From: JAEUMD01 sp044222395
Lineage (GTDB): Bacteria > Pseudomonadota > Alphaproteobacteria > Rhizobiales > Hyphomicrobiaceae
Direction of reading: 5' to 3'
DNA: 64,000 bases
Assembly (NCBI GenBank): GCA_044222395.1
Contig: JBGANK010000001.1
Coordinates: 62,001 to 126,000, forward strand
Under the pieces are notes generated by a model. The model saw only the letters and a program-made list of their open reading frames with translations. It did no database searches and had not been told where the DNA came from. Each line of letters starts with the position of its first letter. Position 1 is the stretch's first letter. Positions 1 through 9,031 of the stretch are shown in pieces. The position numbers were made by a program, and so were the translations under genes.

Positions 1-816
1 TGGATTGGCAATCACCAGCGTTGCCCGCGGAACCGCCGCATACATTCGCCGTCGCGCCCTGTCTCGCGCCAATGAGCGCTGCCGCGCACGCACAAGCGGA
101 TCGCCTTCCGCCTGCTTCATCTCGTCCTTGACCTCCTGCTTGCTCATTCTCAGGTCATGGCGCCACTTCATCCTGCTCCATAAGAGATCGGCCGCAACCA
201 GCCCCGACATGAATGCGGCGACAATGATCAGGAGCTCCGTCACCTTGCCGACCAGCAGATCGACGAGATCGGCTGGATTAACGAGAACGGCATTGAGAAC
301 GCCGTACTTGAAGTTCGCAAAGAAAACCGCGGACACCGTCGCGAGCAGCGTGAACTTCACGATCGCCTTTAGAACCTCGATACGCCCGTGCATGCCGAAG
401 ATGCGCTGCACACCCTTGGAGATCGATATGCGCGAGAAATCGGGCTTGATCCGGTCATAGGCAATTCGAGGAGGATTCTGCAGGAACGCTGCGGCAAGAC
501 CCACACCGATCAGCACCGCCAGCGCAGGCAGCATCATCTTGGCTGCCTCGATCCCCATCGTGATGAAGAGCATCACCGCATCCTCGCCGGTCGCCAGGGA
601 GATTTCGAACGGCCGATCGATCAGCGCGACGAGCGCACTAGCGGTACTATCCGAGAACGTGTACACGAGCACTTGCGCTGCCAAAGCGATACCGATGATC
701 GAAGCAAGCGCTCCCACCTCGCGCGACACGGGCGTATTGCCCTTCTTGATCGCTTCATCAAGGTGCCTCGGCGTCGCCTCCTCGGTCTTTGACTCCTTGT
801 CAGGCTCTTCAGACAT
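1..816 (-). CDS. flhB: Flagellar type III export protein FlhB (3' end outside window)
   Basis: FlhB is the inner-membrane switch of the flagellar export apparatus that changes specificity from hook to filament substrates. The visible 272 codons begin MSEEPDKESKTEEATPRHLDEA, the usual FlhB N-terminus, followed by hydrophobic segments and the basic linker (SRMKWRHDLRMSKQEVKDE) that precedes the autocleavage domain. The window edge cuts the gene exactly after Asn-Pro of what should be the NPTH self-cleavage motif, so the cytoplasmic C-terminal domain is missing from view only. The start ATG is at 816-814. It lies downstream of fliN and motA on the same strand, the order expected in rhizobial flagellar clusters. 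A 133-base spacer separates it from fliN, so it may have its own translation signals. Confidence 0.93.
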   Translation of the reverse strand, partial: MSEEPDKESKTEEATPRHLDEAIKKGNTPVSREVGALASIIGIALAAQVLVYTFSDSTASALVALIDRPFEISLATGEDAVMLFITMGIEAAKMMLPALAVLIGVGLAAAFLQNPPRIAYDRIKPDFSRISISKGVQRIFGMHGRIEVLKAIVKFTLLATVSAVFFANFKYGVLNAVLVNPADLVDLLVGKVTELLIIVAAFMSGLVAADLLWSRMKWRHDLRMSKQEVKDEMKQAEGDPLVRARQRSLARDRARRRMYAAVPRATLVIANP

Positions 817-949
817 CGAGATGCACCCGCAAACGGGTGATCACCAAAAGCCGCCCGCTCAAATCAGCTCGTGACTTTGGCATTGAGGTTCGCCTGAAGG
901 GTCCTTGCATTCTTTCAACGATGGCGGCACGGTGGCGCACGTCGGATGG

Positions 950-1333
950 CTATTCTTCACAGGCCGCGACCACCTCTCGTATGGACACCGCGAAACGCGA
1001 CGCCGCTTCGTCGAGAACAACGACTTCACCGCGGGCAATGGTGCGGTCGTTGACGACAATGTCGACCAGATCACCCACCTTCCGGTCGAGCGGAACGATC
1101 GAACCGCGACCCATCGACAGCAGCTTCTGCAGCGGCATCGACGTCGCACCCAGAACGATACGCACCATCACCGGAATGCGCATCACCGCATCGTGACCTT
1201 TGGCACCCCACTCGTCCCCGCCCAACCTTCGGGCTTGCGGCAACGCGCCCATGCCCGGCAGACTTTCGCGCCGGCTCTCCATCACCTGCGCGACCTCTTC
1301 CTCGAGCGTTCGCTGCGTTTCCGAAATCGTCAT
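950..1333 (-). CDS. fliN: Flagellar motor switch protein FliN
   Basis: FliN is part of the C-ring that reverses the motor. The 127-residue product has a short variable N-terminus and then a SpoA-type beta domain: RIPVMVRIVLGATSMPLQKL, then LDRKVGDLVDIVVNDR and RGEVVVLDE, the characteristic FliN/SpoA pattern. The start ATG at 1333 was chosen because upstream residues do not resemble the family. Its start is 25 bases after the motA stop, consistent with cotranscription. Length is normal for alphaproteobacterial FliN. FliM and FliG are not in the window. Confidence 0.9.
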   Translation of the reverse strand: MTISETQRTLEEEVAQVMESRRESLPGMGALPQARRLGGDEWGAKGHDAVMRIPVMVRIVLGATSMPLQKLLSMGRGSIVPLDRKVGDLVDIVVNDRTIARGEVVVLDEAASRFAVSIREVVAACEE

Positions 1334-1358
1334 TGCCGCTCCATGCCTCTTGAACCCG

Positions 1359-2243
1359 TCAAGCCGCCTTCTTCGGCGCCACCGCTCCGCCTCCCGGAGA
1401 AAGCGTCTGCTGCTCCAGCTCATCGACCGAGGGACGATCGGATGTGGAGATGGCCTTGCGTCCATGTTCCACCGCGATCTGCGGCATCGCTCCATTCATC
1501 AGCGCCAGCAGCGTCTGCTTGACGACAACGAACTGGCGCATCTTTTTCTCGCGAACGATCTTGACCTGCGTCGCGATCGGCGAGAACACCGCGTATGAAA
1601 AGAAGATCCCAGCGAATGTTCCCACCAGCGCCGCGCCGATCAGGTGGCCGAGCACCTCCGGCGACTGGTCCAGTGCGCCCATCGCCTTGATCACACCAAG
1701 CACCGCCGCGACGATGCCCAATGCAGGAAGCCCCTCCGATACCGCCACGATCGAATTGTAGGCCTTGAGCTTGTCGGAGCGAAGCGTGTGGATCTCCTCA
1801 TCCATCAGCGATTCGATTTCATGCGTCCGCGCATTGCCCATCAGGATCAGACGGAAATAGTCGCAGATGAACATGACGAGCTTGTCGTTCTTAAGCACCT
1901 TTGGGAAGGCACCAAAGATCTGCGAGTTCGCGGGATCGTCGATATGCGCTTCGATCTCGGCCCGCGACTTGCTCTTGAGCTCGCGCATCAGCACGAACAG
2001 GCACCCAAGCGTTGCGAGGAAATCGTCCTTCGAGGGTGCCGCATTGGTCGCCGCCTCTTTCAGGGCAACGCCGACGTCCTTGATGACCTTGACTGGATTG
2101 GCAACGATGAAGGTGCCGAACGACGCACCAAGTATGATGACGTATTCAAACGGCTGCCAGATCACATCGATGTGGCCACCCATGGCGGCAAACCCGCCAA
2201 GCATGCAGGCAAGGGTGACGACGAGGCCAAGGATGATCGTCAT
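1359..2243 (-). CDS. motA: Flagellar stator protein MotA
   Basis: MotA forms, with MotB, the proton-driven stator around the flagellar motor. The 294-residue protein starts MTIILGLVVTLACMLGGF, has four predicted membrane segments (about residues 1-20, 28-50, 168-190 and 200-225) and the large cytoplasmic loop between the second and third. The sequence GLPALGIVAAVLGVIKAMG and the PEVLGHLIGAALVGTFAGIF stretch are the usual MotA signature region. Length matches the family (about 290). It appears to be the first gene of the motA-fliN-flhB run; motB is not adjacent. Confidence 0.95.
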   Translation of the reverse strand: MTIILGLVVTLACMLGGFAAMGGHIDVIWQPFEYVIILGASFGTFIVANPVKVIKDVGVALKEAATNAAPSKDDFLATLGCLFVLMRELKSKSRAEIEAHIDDPANSQIFGAFPKVLKNDKLVMFICDYFRLILMGNARTHEIESLMDEEIHTLRSDKLKAYNSIVAVSEGLPALGIVAAVLGVIKAMGALDQSPEVLGHLIGAALVGTFAGIFFSYAVFSPIATQVKIVREKKMRQFVVVKQTLLALMNGAMPQIAVEHGRKAISTSDRPSVDELEQQTLSPGGGAVAPKKAA

Positions 2244-2542
2244 TTTCGCTCAGGCAGAGTGTTTCGACGCTGCCGGCAACGCTACGTTTCATTGCTTGTG
2301 TGGACCTGACCGCCCAATGCCGGCCCGCCTCGGCAAAGCTGCCCGCCTGACGCCGGCAGACCCCAAGGTCATGCACCATGCATTTGGCCGAGCGCTGTAC
2401 CCGCTCGCACATGGTCGATGAGTTGCTCAAGCCACCAGATCACCTCGCGCAATTGGCACATGTTTCGCAAACGGCCGCCAACGAGCGGCCAACCGCGCGC
2501 GATCGATCGTAACGAATGGCATCACCACTCGACTTGAGGGCG
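2244..2542. other. Intergenic region upstream of motA, downstream of pxpC
   Basis: About 300 bases with no open frame that looks like a protein. It must hold the end of the pxpBC transcript and the promoter of motA (both minus strand). I see no clear hairpin-plus-T-run terminator and no confident promoter boxes. Confidence 0.5.
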
Positions 2543-3583
2543 CTATTGCCCGCGCGCATCCCATGTATCTGCATCGACCGCATCGACAACCGCATCAGCA
2601 ATGCCGTCCACGCGCCATGCCCCCGCTTCCATCGCCCAGGGCTCGGCCAGGCGAGTCGCCAGAACCGCTTGCTCCAAGGCATGCGCTTGCCTTGCTATCT
2701 CGCGGGCTTCCACGGCAGTGACCGGCGCAAATCGCAATTCTTCTCCGGGTCGGCGCTGCGCCAACCGGCCGAGGTCTGCGCCGATCACGGTGGCAATCTT
2801 CGGGTAACCGCCCACCGTCTGCCGATCGGCCATCAAGACGAGAGGCTGCCCATCCGGCGGCACCTGGACCGACCCCCGCAGCGTCCCATCCGATATCATT
2901 TCCATACCAGGCACACGTTCGATCGAAGGCCCATTGAGCAGATAGGCCATGCGGCTGATGCTGTGCGAGACGGTAAAGCTGCGATCGATGAAGGTCTGCA
3001 GGCCGCGATCGGTGAAGGCAGCTTCCTGCGGTCCCATCACCACCCGGATCGGCGCCTCGCGATCAAGCGACACGGGATTGCCCCGCCGCGTGAATTCCTG
3101 CGGTTGGGTTACACCGCGCAGAGGAACCCGGTCGCCAGGCCTGAGCGCGCGGCCGTTGAAGCCGCCGATGGCTGCACGCGCGTCGAGTGATCGGCTGCCC
3201 AACGCAAGCGCAATATCGAATCCGCCGTGCACCGCGAGCATGGCGTAGACGCCTGCGATTATCGCGCTGATCCTGACGGTTTGGCCGTCCTCGACGACGA
3301 AGGCGGTGTCCATCTCGATGCGCCGCCCGTCGACGTCGATGCGAGCAGGCGCACCGGCCACCGCCAGCCCGACCGGTCCTCCCCGGACGCGAACGGCAAG
3401 CCCGGCCAGCGCCATTTCGATCGCCGCCTCGTCACTGGCATTCCCGACCAGCATGTTCGCCGCCCGAAGCGCGCGCACATCCATTGCCCCCGAAGTTGGC
3501 AATCCAAAGCGCGACCAGCCGCGTCTTCCCTCGTCTTGAATCGTCGTAGCCGGCCCGCACGCGACGACTTCCAATGTCGTCAC
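2543..3583 (-). CDS. pxpC: 5-oxoprolinase subunit PxpC (biotin-dependent carboxyltransferase-like domain)
   Basis: PxpC with PxpA and PxpB forms the ATP-dependent prokaryotic 5-oxoprolinase that opens 5-oxoproline to glutamate. The 346-residue product has the family pattern: an N-terminal VVACGPATTIQDEGRRGW-type motif (residues about 6-23), FGLPTSGAMD, and a central VHGGFDIALALGSRS. The start is GTG at 3583-3581, giving a 4-base GTGA overlap with the pxpB stop, which indicates translational coupling. An in-frame upstream start would lengthen the protein by 18 residues inside pxpB and is less likely. PxpA (LamB/YcsF) is not adjacent. Confidence 0.85.
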   Translation of the reverse strand: MTTLEVVACGPATTIQDEGRRGWSRFGLPTSGAMDVRALRAANMLVGNASDEAAIEMALAGLAVRVRGGPVGLAVAGAPARIDVDGRRIEMDTAFVVEDGQTVRISAIIAGVYAMLAVHGGFDIALALGSRSLDARAAIGGFNGRALRPGDRVPLRGVTQPQEFTRRGNPVSLDREAPIRVVMGPQEAAFTDRGLQTFIDRSFTVSHSISRMAYLLNGPSIERVPGMEMISDGTLRGSVQVPPDGQPLVLMADRQTVGGYPKIATVIGADLGRLAQRRPGEELRFAPVTAVEAREIARQAHALEQAVLATRLAEPWAMEAGAWRVDGIADAVVDAVDADTWDARGQ

Positions 3584-4344
3584 GCAACCTTCTCCGCCAA
3601 CATTTCGCCCCGCAACGCCCGTCCCTCGAGTTCGCAAAATTGCGCCTCGTCGATTCGCTCGAACAGGATCTCGTCACCCGGCTCGAACACTGTTGCGGGA
3701 TATCGCGCTGCATCGAACGTCCGTATCGGCGTTCGACCGATCACATGCCATCCGCACGGACCTTCGATGGAACCGATCGCCGTTTGCGCACCGCCGATGG
3801 CAATGCTGCCGCCAGGAACACTGCGACGTGGCGAGGATCGGCGGGGAATGGCAAGGTGCGCCGGCAGACCTGAAAGATAGGCAAATCCCGGCAGGAACCC
3901 GAACATTGCAATCGTGTACCGCGCGTCGCTGTGGGCCGCGACCAGCTCTTGCACTCCGATCCCGCAGTGCCCGGCGACCATATCAAGGTCAATGCCGAAC
4001 GACCTGCTGTAGCAAACTGGGACCCGCCAGCAACGGCCGGAGCGCCGCACGGTACGCGGCTTGCGCATCAGTCCTTTCACTGTGGTAACCAGTGCGTCGT
4101 AGTCCACGCTCACGGGATCGAACACGATCAACAGCGAGGCATAGCCGACGATTACCTCGTCGACGCCCGCGATCGGCTCCGCAGTCAGCGCTGCATCCAG
4201 GCGCAGGACGCGCTCTTGCGTTTCTGCATCGATCTTCTGACCAAGCTCGACAAGAAGCCCGCGGTCCCCCACCGCCACCAGCCTCGTCATCTGTTCGTGT
4301 GTTGGCAGCGCAGCTGGCGGCATAACCGCTGAAGACACTCTCAT
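3580..4344 (-). CDS. pxpB: 5-oxoprolinase subunit PxpB (KipI-like)
   Basis: PxpB is the KipI-type cyclophilin-fold subunit of 5-oxoprolinase. The conserved core starts RLVAVGDRGLLVELG and includes the FGFLPGFAYLSGLP motif followed by RRSVPGGSIAIGG, all diagnostic of the family. The ATG at 4344 was chosen because GGAG lies 9 bases upstream; ATGs at 4323 and 4290 are alternatives and give 247 and 236 residues. It heads a two-gene unit with pxpC. A KipI-like regulatory role is possible in Gram-positives, but pairing with pxpC favours the enzyme. Confidence 0.84.
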   Translation of the reverse strand: MRVSSAVMPPAALPTHEQMTRLVAVGDRGLLVELGQKIDAETQERVLRLDAALTAEPIAGVDEVIVGYASLLIVFDPVSVDYDALVTTVKGLMRKPRTVRRSGRCWRVPVCYSRSFGIDLDMVAGHCGIGVQELVAAHSDARYTIAMFGFLPGFAYLSGLPAHLAIPRRSSPRRSVPGGSIAIGGAQTAIGSIEGPCGWHVIGRTPIRTFDAARYPATVFEPGDEILFERIDEAQFCELEGRALRGEMLAEKVA

Positions 4345-4724
4345 GCGCGCGCAATCTCCATGCTGGTATTCGACGTCGCTTGCAGCTTCCGACAAGGTGT
4401 TCGCAGTATAACTTGGTGGTTAACGAACGCACAGCAATTTGCCTCAATCTTAATACGTCTTAGCTTCAAACTGTAATCGTATGAATATTCGGACAATTCC
4501 GAGAATATCTTCGCGCGGCGGTTGTTTTTCCACGGTTTCGAAACGCTTTTCGCGGATGATTACCGAACCTTTGAAGTGACATGGGCGCGGATTGATCCGC
4601 ATCGAACCTGCCTTAAGTCGGCAGCTCGATCCACGAAAGTGGCCTTGTCAAAGCATGATGCACAAGGGAGCCGGCCGCCTACCAGTGTCGCCACGCTGAT
4701 CCACGCCAACGAAGTGTTCTTGCA

Positions 4725-7091
4725 ATGCCGCTGACATCGACATCACTCAAGAACAGAAGCTCCATCTCGTGGATGTTGCCGGTCCTTGCGCTCGGCTTCG
4801 CATTGATCGTGACCATCTGGGCCGCGCTATGGATGCAGATCAGCTCGGAACGCCGGGCGATGACCCAGTCCCTCATACAAGAGACCGACAATCTCGCTCT
4901 CGTCTTCGAGCAGGACATCGAACGAACCTCGGGCGAAATCGACCGCATCATCCGCTACCTGAGATCGACCTACGAACGCCAGGGCCATCGCGCCGATTGG
5001 CCGGCACTTGTGATGGAGGAGTTCACGGCCAATCACCGGACCGTGCAGATTGCCATCATGGACGCCAAGGGCATGATGATCACGTCTTCCAAGATGCTGC
5101 ATCCTGCTAAGCCCGTTGATCTGTCTGATCGTGAACACTTCCGCGTACATGCCGACGCCAAGTCCTATCTCGACCGCCTGTTCATCAGCAAGCCCGTGAT
5201 GGGTCGAGCCTCCAGGAAGTGGTCGGTTCAGTTCACGCGTCCTTACCGCGACGCGGAAGGCGGCTTCGCCGGCGTCATCGTCGTGTCGCTGGATCCGGAG
5301 TTCCTCACCCTTAACTTTGCCGGTCTCAATCTTGGTACCGACGGCGGTCTCGCCATTGTCGGCGAGGACAATGTCGTACGCGCCGGCGCGGGCACCTACT
5401 ACGAGCTGTTCGACCAGACGTTCCCGGCTACGAAACTTACGCCTCCCCCCTTGCACGCGCATCCTGCCGCCGTCAGCAGGCTCGAGGAGGATGCGACAGT
5501 CCCGCGTGCCACAGCCGCACGCAAACTCAAGGACTTCCCGCTGACCGCCATCGTCACGCGGTCCGACGAGCCTGGCTTCGAAAGCTGGAACTCCAATGTC
5601 AAGAAATATACGCTCGGCGCTGGCCTGCTCACCCTCGCCATCATATTCGCCATGCTGCGCAGCCATTTCCGCCGCTGCCGGTACGAAAAGCAGCTCACCA
5701 AGCTTGTCCGCTATGATTCGCTGACCGACCTCCTCAACCGCCGCGAGTTCGCCGCCTGCCTGAGCGAACTCATACGCACCACCGAACACAAGCAACCCTT
5801 CTACGTGCACGTACTCGATCTCGACGGCTTCAAGCGGGTCAACGACACCTATGGACACCCGGTTGGCGACGAACTTCTCGTCGCAGTCGGCAAACGCCTG
5901 CGCAGCTCCGTACGCATGGTCGACACTGTCGCGCGGCTCGGCGGTGATGAGTTTGCGGTCATTCAGAGAAATGCCGCTTCTCTCGATGAAGCAACCGATT
6001 TTTCCGAAACACTCTGCAGCGCGCTCTCCGCGCCATATTCGATATCGGGCCGGCGCATAGAGATCGGCGTAAGTATTGGACTGGTCTCGAGCGAGCACCC
6101 GTTTGCCGACGAGGACGAGCTGATGATCTCCGCGGACTTGGCACTCTATGCCGCCAAGAATTCCGGCGGGCGCACCTATCGCTTCTACAGCGAGCGCATG
6201 AACGACGAGGCGCGCGAGCGCCGCCAGATCGAGGAGGGTCTGCGCGACGCCATTGCAGAAGGCCAGCTCGAAGTCCACTACCAGCCCATCTTCAGCATCG
6301 ATGGCCTGAAAATGAACAGCGTCGAGGCATTGATCCGCTGGCGCCACCCAGTCAAGGGCCTGATACCGCCCGGTGCTTTCATTCCTGTTGCCGAGCAGTC
6401 CGGTCTGATCGTCCAGATCGGCTCCTGGGTCATGGAACGCGCCTGCACCGAGATCGCTGCTCGCTCGTCGACCTTGCAGGTTGCCGTCAACGTGTCTGCA
6501 GTGGAGTTCAGTGACGGAGACGTTTCATCGAGCGTTCGTCGCGCCATCGAGGTGTCGGGCATCGACCCCAAGCGTCTCAAGGTCGAGATCACCGAATCTC
6601 TGCTCATGAACAAGGATCGTTCCACGCTCGACCAGCTCGATCGTATCCGCGAACTGGGCGTACGCATCTCGATGGACGATTTCGGAACCGGATACTCCTC
6701 GCTGAGCTACCTCCAGTCTTATCCGATCGACTACATCAAAATCGACCGCTCCTTCGTCAGCGGCCTCGGCCAGGTGCCCAATTCCACCGCCATCGTCGAG
6801 GCCATCGCTCGCCTCGCCCGCGCCATGGGCATGACGACTGTCGCCGAAGGCGTCGAGACAGAAATGCAGTTGGAGATGCTCCGCAATATCGGCTGTGCCG
6901 AAGCGCAGGGCTTCCTGTTGAGCCGCCCCAAGCGGATTGAGGAGATCTTGCCTGTAGCGCAAGGCAAAGTGCCGAGCGCCCAGCACGACGTGCACGAGAT
7001 GGAAGCCGCGTTGCACGACGAGGAACCTCTACCGCAACACACAGAATCCCATGGCGAGCAACCGTCCGCAACGGCTGGTCTTGCCGCCTGA
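4725..7091 (+). CDS. Membrane Cache-GGDEF-EAL cyclic-di-GMP enzyme
   Basis: A 788-residue inner-membrane signalling protein that should make and/or break cyclic-di-GMP. A membrane segment at about 17-39 is followed by a periplasmic Cache-like sensor (about 40-285), a second membrane segment (about 292-312), a GGDEF domain and an EAL domain. GGDEF is intact at residues 406-410, and an RxxD inhibitory site (RMVD) lies exactly five residues before it. EAL is intact at 534-536 and the catalytic loop DDFGTG at 651-656, with KIDRSF and AEGVET following. Both halves therefore look catalytically competent. It is monocistronic; the tail after about 750 is Glu/His-rich and not conserved-looking. Confidence 0.9.
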   Translation: MPLTSTSLKNRSSISWMLPVLALGFALIVTIWAALWMQISSERRAMTQSLIQETDNLALVFEQDIERTSGEIDRIIRYLRSTYERQGHRADWPALVMEEFTANHRTVQIAIMDAKGMMITSSKMLHPAKPVDLSDREHFRVHADAKSYLDRLFISKPVMGRASRKWSVQFTRPYRDAEGGFAGVIVVSLDPEFLTLNFAGLNLGTDGGLAIVGEDNVVRAGAGTYYELFDQTFPATKLTPPPLHAHPAAVSRLEEDATVPRATAARKLKDFPLTAIVTRSDEPGFESWNSNVKKYTLGAGLLTLAIIFAMLRSHFRRCRYEKQLTKLVRYDSLTDLLNRREFAACLSELIRTTEHKQPFYVHVLDLDGFKRVNDTYGHPVGDELLVAVGKRLRSSVRMVDTVARLGGDEFAVIQRNAASLDEATDFSETLCSALSAPYSISGRRIEIGVSIGLVSSEHPFADEDELMISADLALYAAKNSGGRTYRFYSERMNDEARERRQIEEGLRDAIAEGQLEVHYQPIFSIDGLKMNSVEALIRWRHPVKGLIPPGAFIPVAEQSGLIVQIGSWVMERACTEIAARSSTLQVAVNVSAVEFSDGDVSSSVRRAIEVSGIDPKRLKVEITESLLMNKDRSTLDQLDRIRELGVRISMDDFGTGYSSLSYLQSYPIDYIKIDRSFVSGLGQVPNSTAIVEAIARLARAMGMTTVAEGVETEMQLEMLRNIGCAEAQGFLLSRPKRIEEILPVAQGKVPSAQHDVHEMEAALHDEEPLPQHTESHGEQPSATAGLAA

Positions 7092-7257
7092 TCTACTGCG
7101 CGCAGGCAATCTTCGACACCGCACTTCGACGCCGCCGTACTTCGAGTTCATCCCGTCTCGGCGACGGCGAACTCCCCATCCGGGAATTCACCACTCGTGA
7201 AATCAGGTATGAAGACATACGTCTTGGCCCGAACCTCGCTTGCGCCGTCCTCAGTCG

Positions 7258-7992
7258 CTATCTGCTGATCCGGTAGGCGCCGTCCGCAAGATCGACCAAT
7301 TGCTCGCTCACCTCGACCAGCGCGTCCGAAGCATCGTAGACCACCCTGCGGCAGGCCACGAGATTGAGGTCATCGCTGCGCTCGCCAAACCGCTCCATCA
7401 ACCCTGCGTCGGTGGAATGCGCCATGAAAGACCACACCGTACGCCCGACACACTTGCGCAATGAACGCTCGTAGATGCCGGACAACACGGGAGCGTTGAG
7501 GTCGGGCTCTTCCAAAAGAGCCGGCAGCCGCATCGCATTGACGAGCAGTCGCTCCGCGCAGATAAGACGCTCGTCGTGGTGCCAGACCCGGATGATGCGG
7601 TGAACGCGAGGCGTGACGCCGCGGTATCCCTCCATCTGCAGCGCCTTGCGATCGCTGGCGCTGGCCGCGACCGTCTCCGCCTCCATGACATTGATCCCCG
7701 CCACCAGCGGCCGACCATCGCGCCCACACAGCCACGTCTCCAGTTCCCCGCTCCACTGCGAGGGATCCTTGATGTAGGTACCGCGCCCGCGCTCCCGCAC
7801 CACAAGCCGTTGCCGGGCCAATTCGTCGAGTGCCTTGCGGACGGTGCCGATGCTGACCCCGAGTTGCCGCGACAATTCCTGATCGCCCGGGATGATCATC
7901 CCTCCCCGCCACTCGCCGTTGGTGATCTTGCTTTTCAGACTTTCATGCACCTGTTGGTAGAGTGGACCACTGAAGCCAATTTGCAGCGACAC
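7258..7992 (-). CDS. GntR-family transcriptional regulator with UTRA ligand domain
   Basis: A 244-residue HutC-subfamily GntR repressor. The winged helix is at about 8-75: PLYQQVHESLKSKI, then PGDQELSRQLGVSIGTVRKAL (the recognition helix region) and RERGRGTYIKD. The rest resembles a UTRA effector domain (VHRIIRVWHHDERLICAERL onward). GTG at 7992 was chosen because GGGAGG sits five bases before it and the protein then starts a few residues before PLYQQ, as in the family; an in-frame ATG at 8043 would add 17 atypical residues. It is divergent from an XRE-TetR regulator and may autoregulate through the inverted repeat at 8056-8070. The ligand is unknown. Confidence 0.85.
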   Translation of the reverse strand: MSLQIGFSGPLYQQVHESLKSKITNGEWRGGMIIPGDQELSRQLGVSIGTVRKALDELARQRLVVRERGRGTYIKDPSQWSGELETWLCGRDGRPLVAGINVMEAETVAASASDRKALQMEGYRGVTPRVHRIIRVWHHDERLICAERLLVNAMRLPALLEEPDLNAPVLSGIYERSLRKCVGRTVWSFMAHSTDAGLMERFGERSDDLNLVACRRVVYDASDALVEVSEQLVDLADGAYRISR

Positions 7993-8055
7993 CCGAGCCT
8001 CCCGCCAATAGCGCCATCTCAAGTAGAAACGACGTCCCTCCATGCACACGATTAG

Positions 8056-8082
8056 GTAAGCGCTACTTACTCCCTTTGTCAA
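8056..8082 (-). promoter_or_regulatory. Candidate promoter and operator of the GntR gene
   Basis: On the minus strand a perfect TTGACA -35 box occupies 8082-8077. Just downstream lies the inverted repeat GTAAG-CGCTA-CTTAC (8056-8070), which would fall in the -35/-10 spacer or over the -10. The start codon is about 65 bases further on. Such placement fits repression by a GntR dimer, probably the gene's own product. No strong -10 match is visible. Confidence 0.5.
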
Positions 8083-8125
8083 CAATTGAGCAGGAAGGTA
8101 TAGTGCCCACCATTGACTAGTAATT

Positions 8126-8138
8126 CTCAAGCATTGAG
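8126..8138 (+). promoter_or_regulatory. Inverted repeat CTCAA-GCA-TTGAG before the XRE-TetR gene
   Basis: A perfect 5-base dyad 10 bases before the ATG at 8149. Further ATTGAG/ATTGAC half-site-like copies lie at 8085-8090, 8112-8117 and 8141-8146. The position suggests autoregulation of the downstream HTH protein; this is inference from symmetry only. Confidence 0.4.
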
Positions 8139-8148
8139 TGATTGAGCC

Positions 8149-8952
8149 ATGGCATCGGGCGGACGACTGAGGGAGCTTCGCGAGGCGGCCGGCTTGTCCC
8201 AGACCAAGCTCGCCCAGCTGACCGGCGTCTCGCGCAATGCCGTCTCCCAATGGGAATCAGGGGAGACCCAGCCCTCGAGCCGCAGGCTCGCCAAGGTGGC
8301 CAAGGCGCTGCGCGTACCCATAGATGAAATCGTTGCGCCAACTCCCCAGGTTCGCGACAAAATTCTGGCCGTCGCCGAGCGCCTTTTCGATCGACTTGGG
8401 GTGGCCGATACGACCATCGAGATCATCTGCGCCACCGCCGATGTAACCCGCGCCCAGTTTGAGGCGGCGTTCGGCACCCGCGATCGGCTGCTTCAGGACG
8501 TGATCCGCAAATTCAATGCGCAGGCGTTTGCGGAGATCCGCCGCTCACCGCCCCGCTATGGCTCTATCGCCGCGCGCATCAAGTATCTTCTCAGAATATT
8601 CTATGTAAATGATCTTACGAACATCAAACTCAAGTCTGCATTCGTTGCATATTCGTGGCAGTGGGATCCTGGGCAGGAACGCGAAAATGCGCTTCAATTC
8701 TTCGAATACCACGAACTAGTCATATCAATATTCAACGAAGCGGCAACCAAGGGCCAAATTCGGCATGGTGACTTTCATGCCGCATCGCATCTCATTTTGG
8801 CGGCCTACTACCAAACCCTGCGCCGCGCAGTGTTCGACACTTATGACCCCGACCAGCTCGTCCAGCACCTTGAGCCGCAACTCTTGATCATTCTGGAAGG
8901 ATTCGGTTTTCGCGACGTTCCGGGATTTTCCGAGGGTAATGCCACTTCTTGA
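8149..8952 (+). CDS. Double-HTH regulator: XRE domain fused to TetR-like protein
   Basis: A 267-residue putative transcription factor with two DNA-binding modules. Residues about 1-60 form a Cro/C1-type (XRE) helix-turn-helix: LRELREAAGLSQTKLAQLTG, VSRNAVSQWESGETQPS. Residues about 66-120 look like a TetR N-terminal HTH (VRDKILAVAERLFDRLGVADTTIEIICATADVTRAQFEAAFGTRDRLL), though the second helix is divergent. The remainder is helical and resembles a TetR C-terminal ligand/dimer domain. No frameshift is seen between the halves. It is divergent from the GntR gene with about 156 bases between the starts. Target genes are unknown. Confidence 0.75.
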   Translation: MASGGRLRELREAAGLSQTKLAQLTGVSRNAVSQWESGETQPSSRRLAKVAKALRVPIDEIVAPTPQVRDKILAVAERLFDRLGVADTTIEIICATADVTRAQFEAAFGTRDRLLQDVIRKFNAQAFAEIRRSPPRYGSIAARIKYLLRIFYVNDLTNIKLKSAFVAYSWQWDPGQERENALQFFEYHELVISIFNEAATKGQIRHGDFHAASHLILAAYYQTLRRAVFDTYDPDQLVQHLEPQLLIILEGFGFRDVPGFSEGNATS

Positions 8953-9031
8953 CCGCTCTTCCCCTGCCCGTTGCCGCAACTGCCACTTCCCGCAACCAGC
9001 ACAAGAGTCCAGCAGTTCTTACCCATGAAAC

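Noticed and set aside
4827..6347. A 506-codon open frame opposite the GGDEF-EAL gene
   Set aside because: Shadow of a gene with intact catalytic motifs; its composition is not protein-like.
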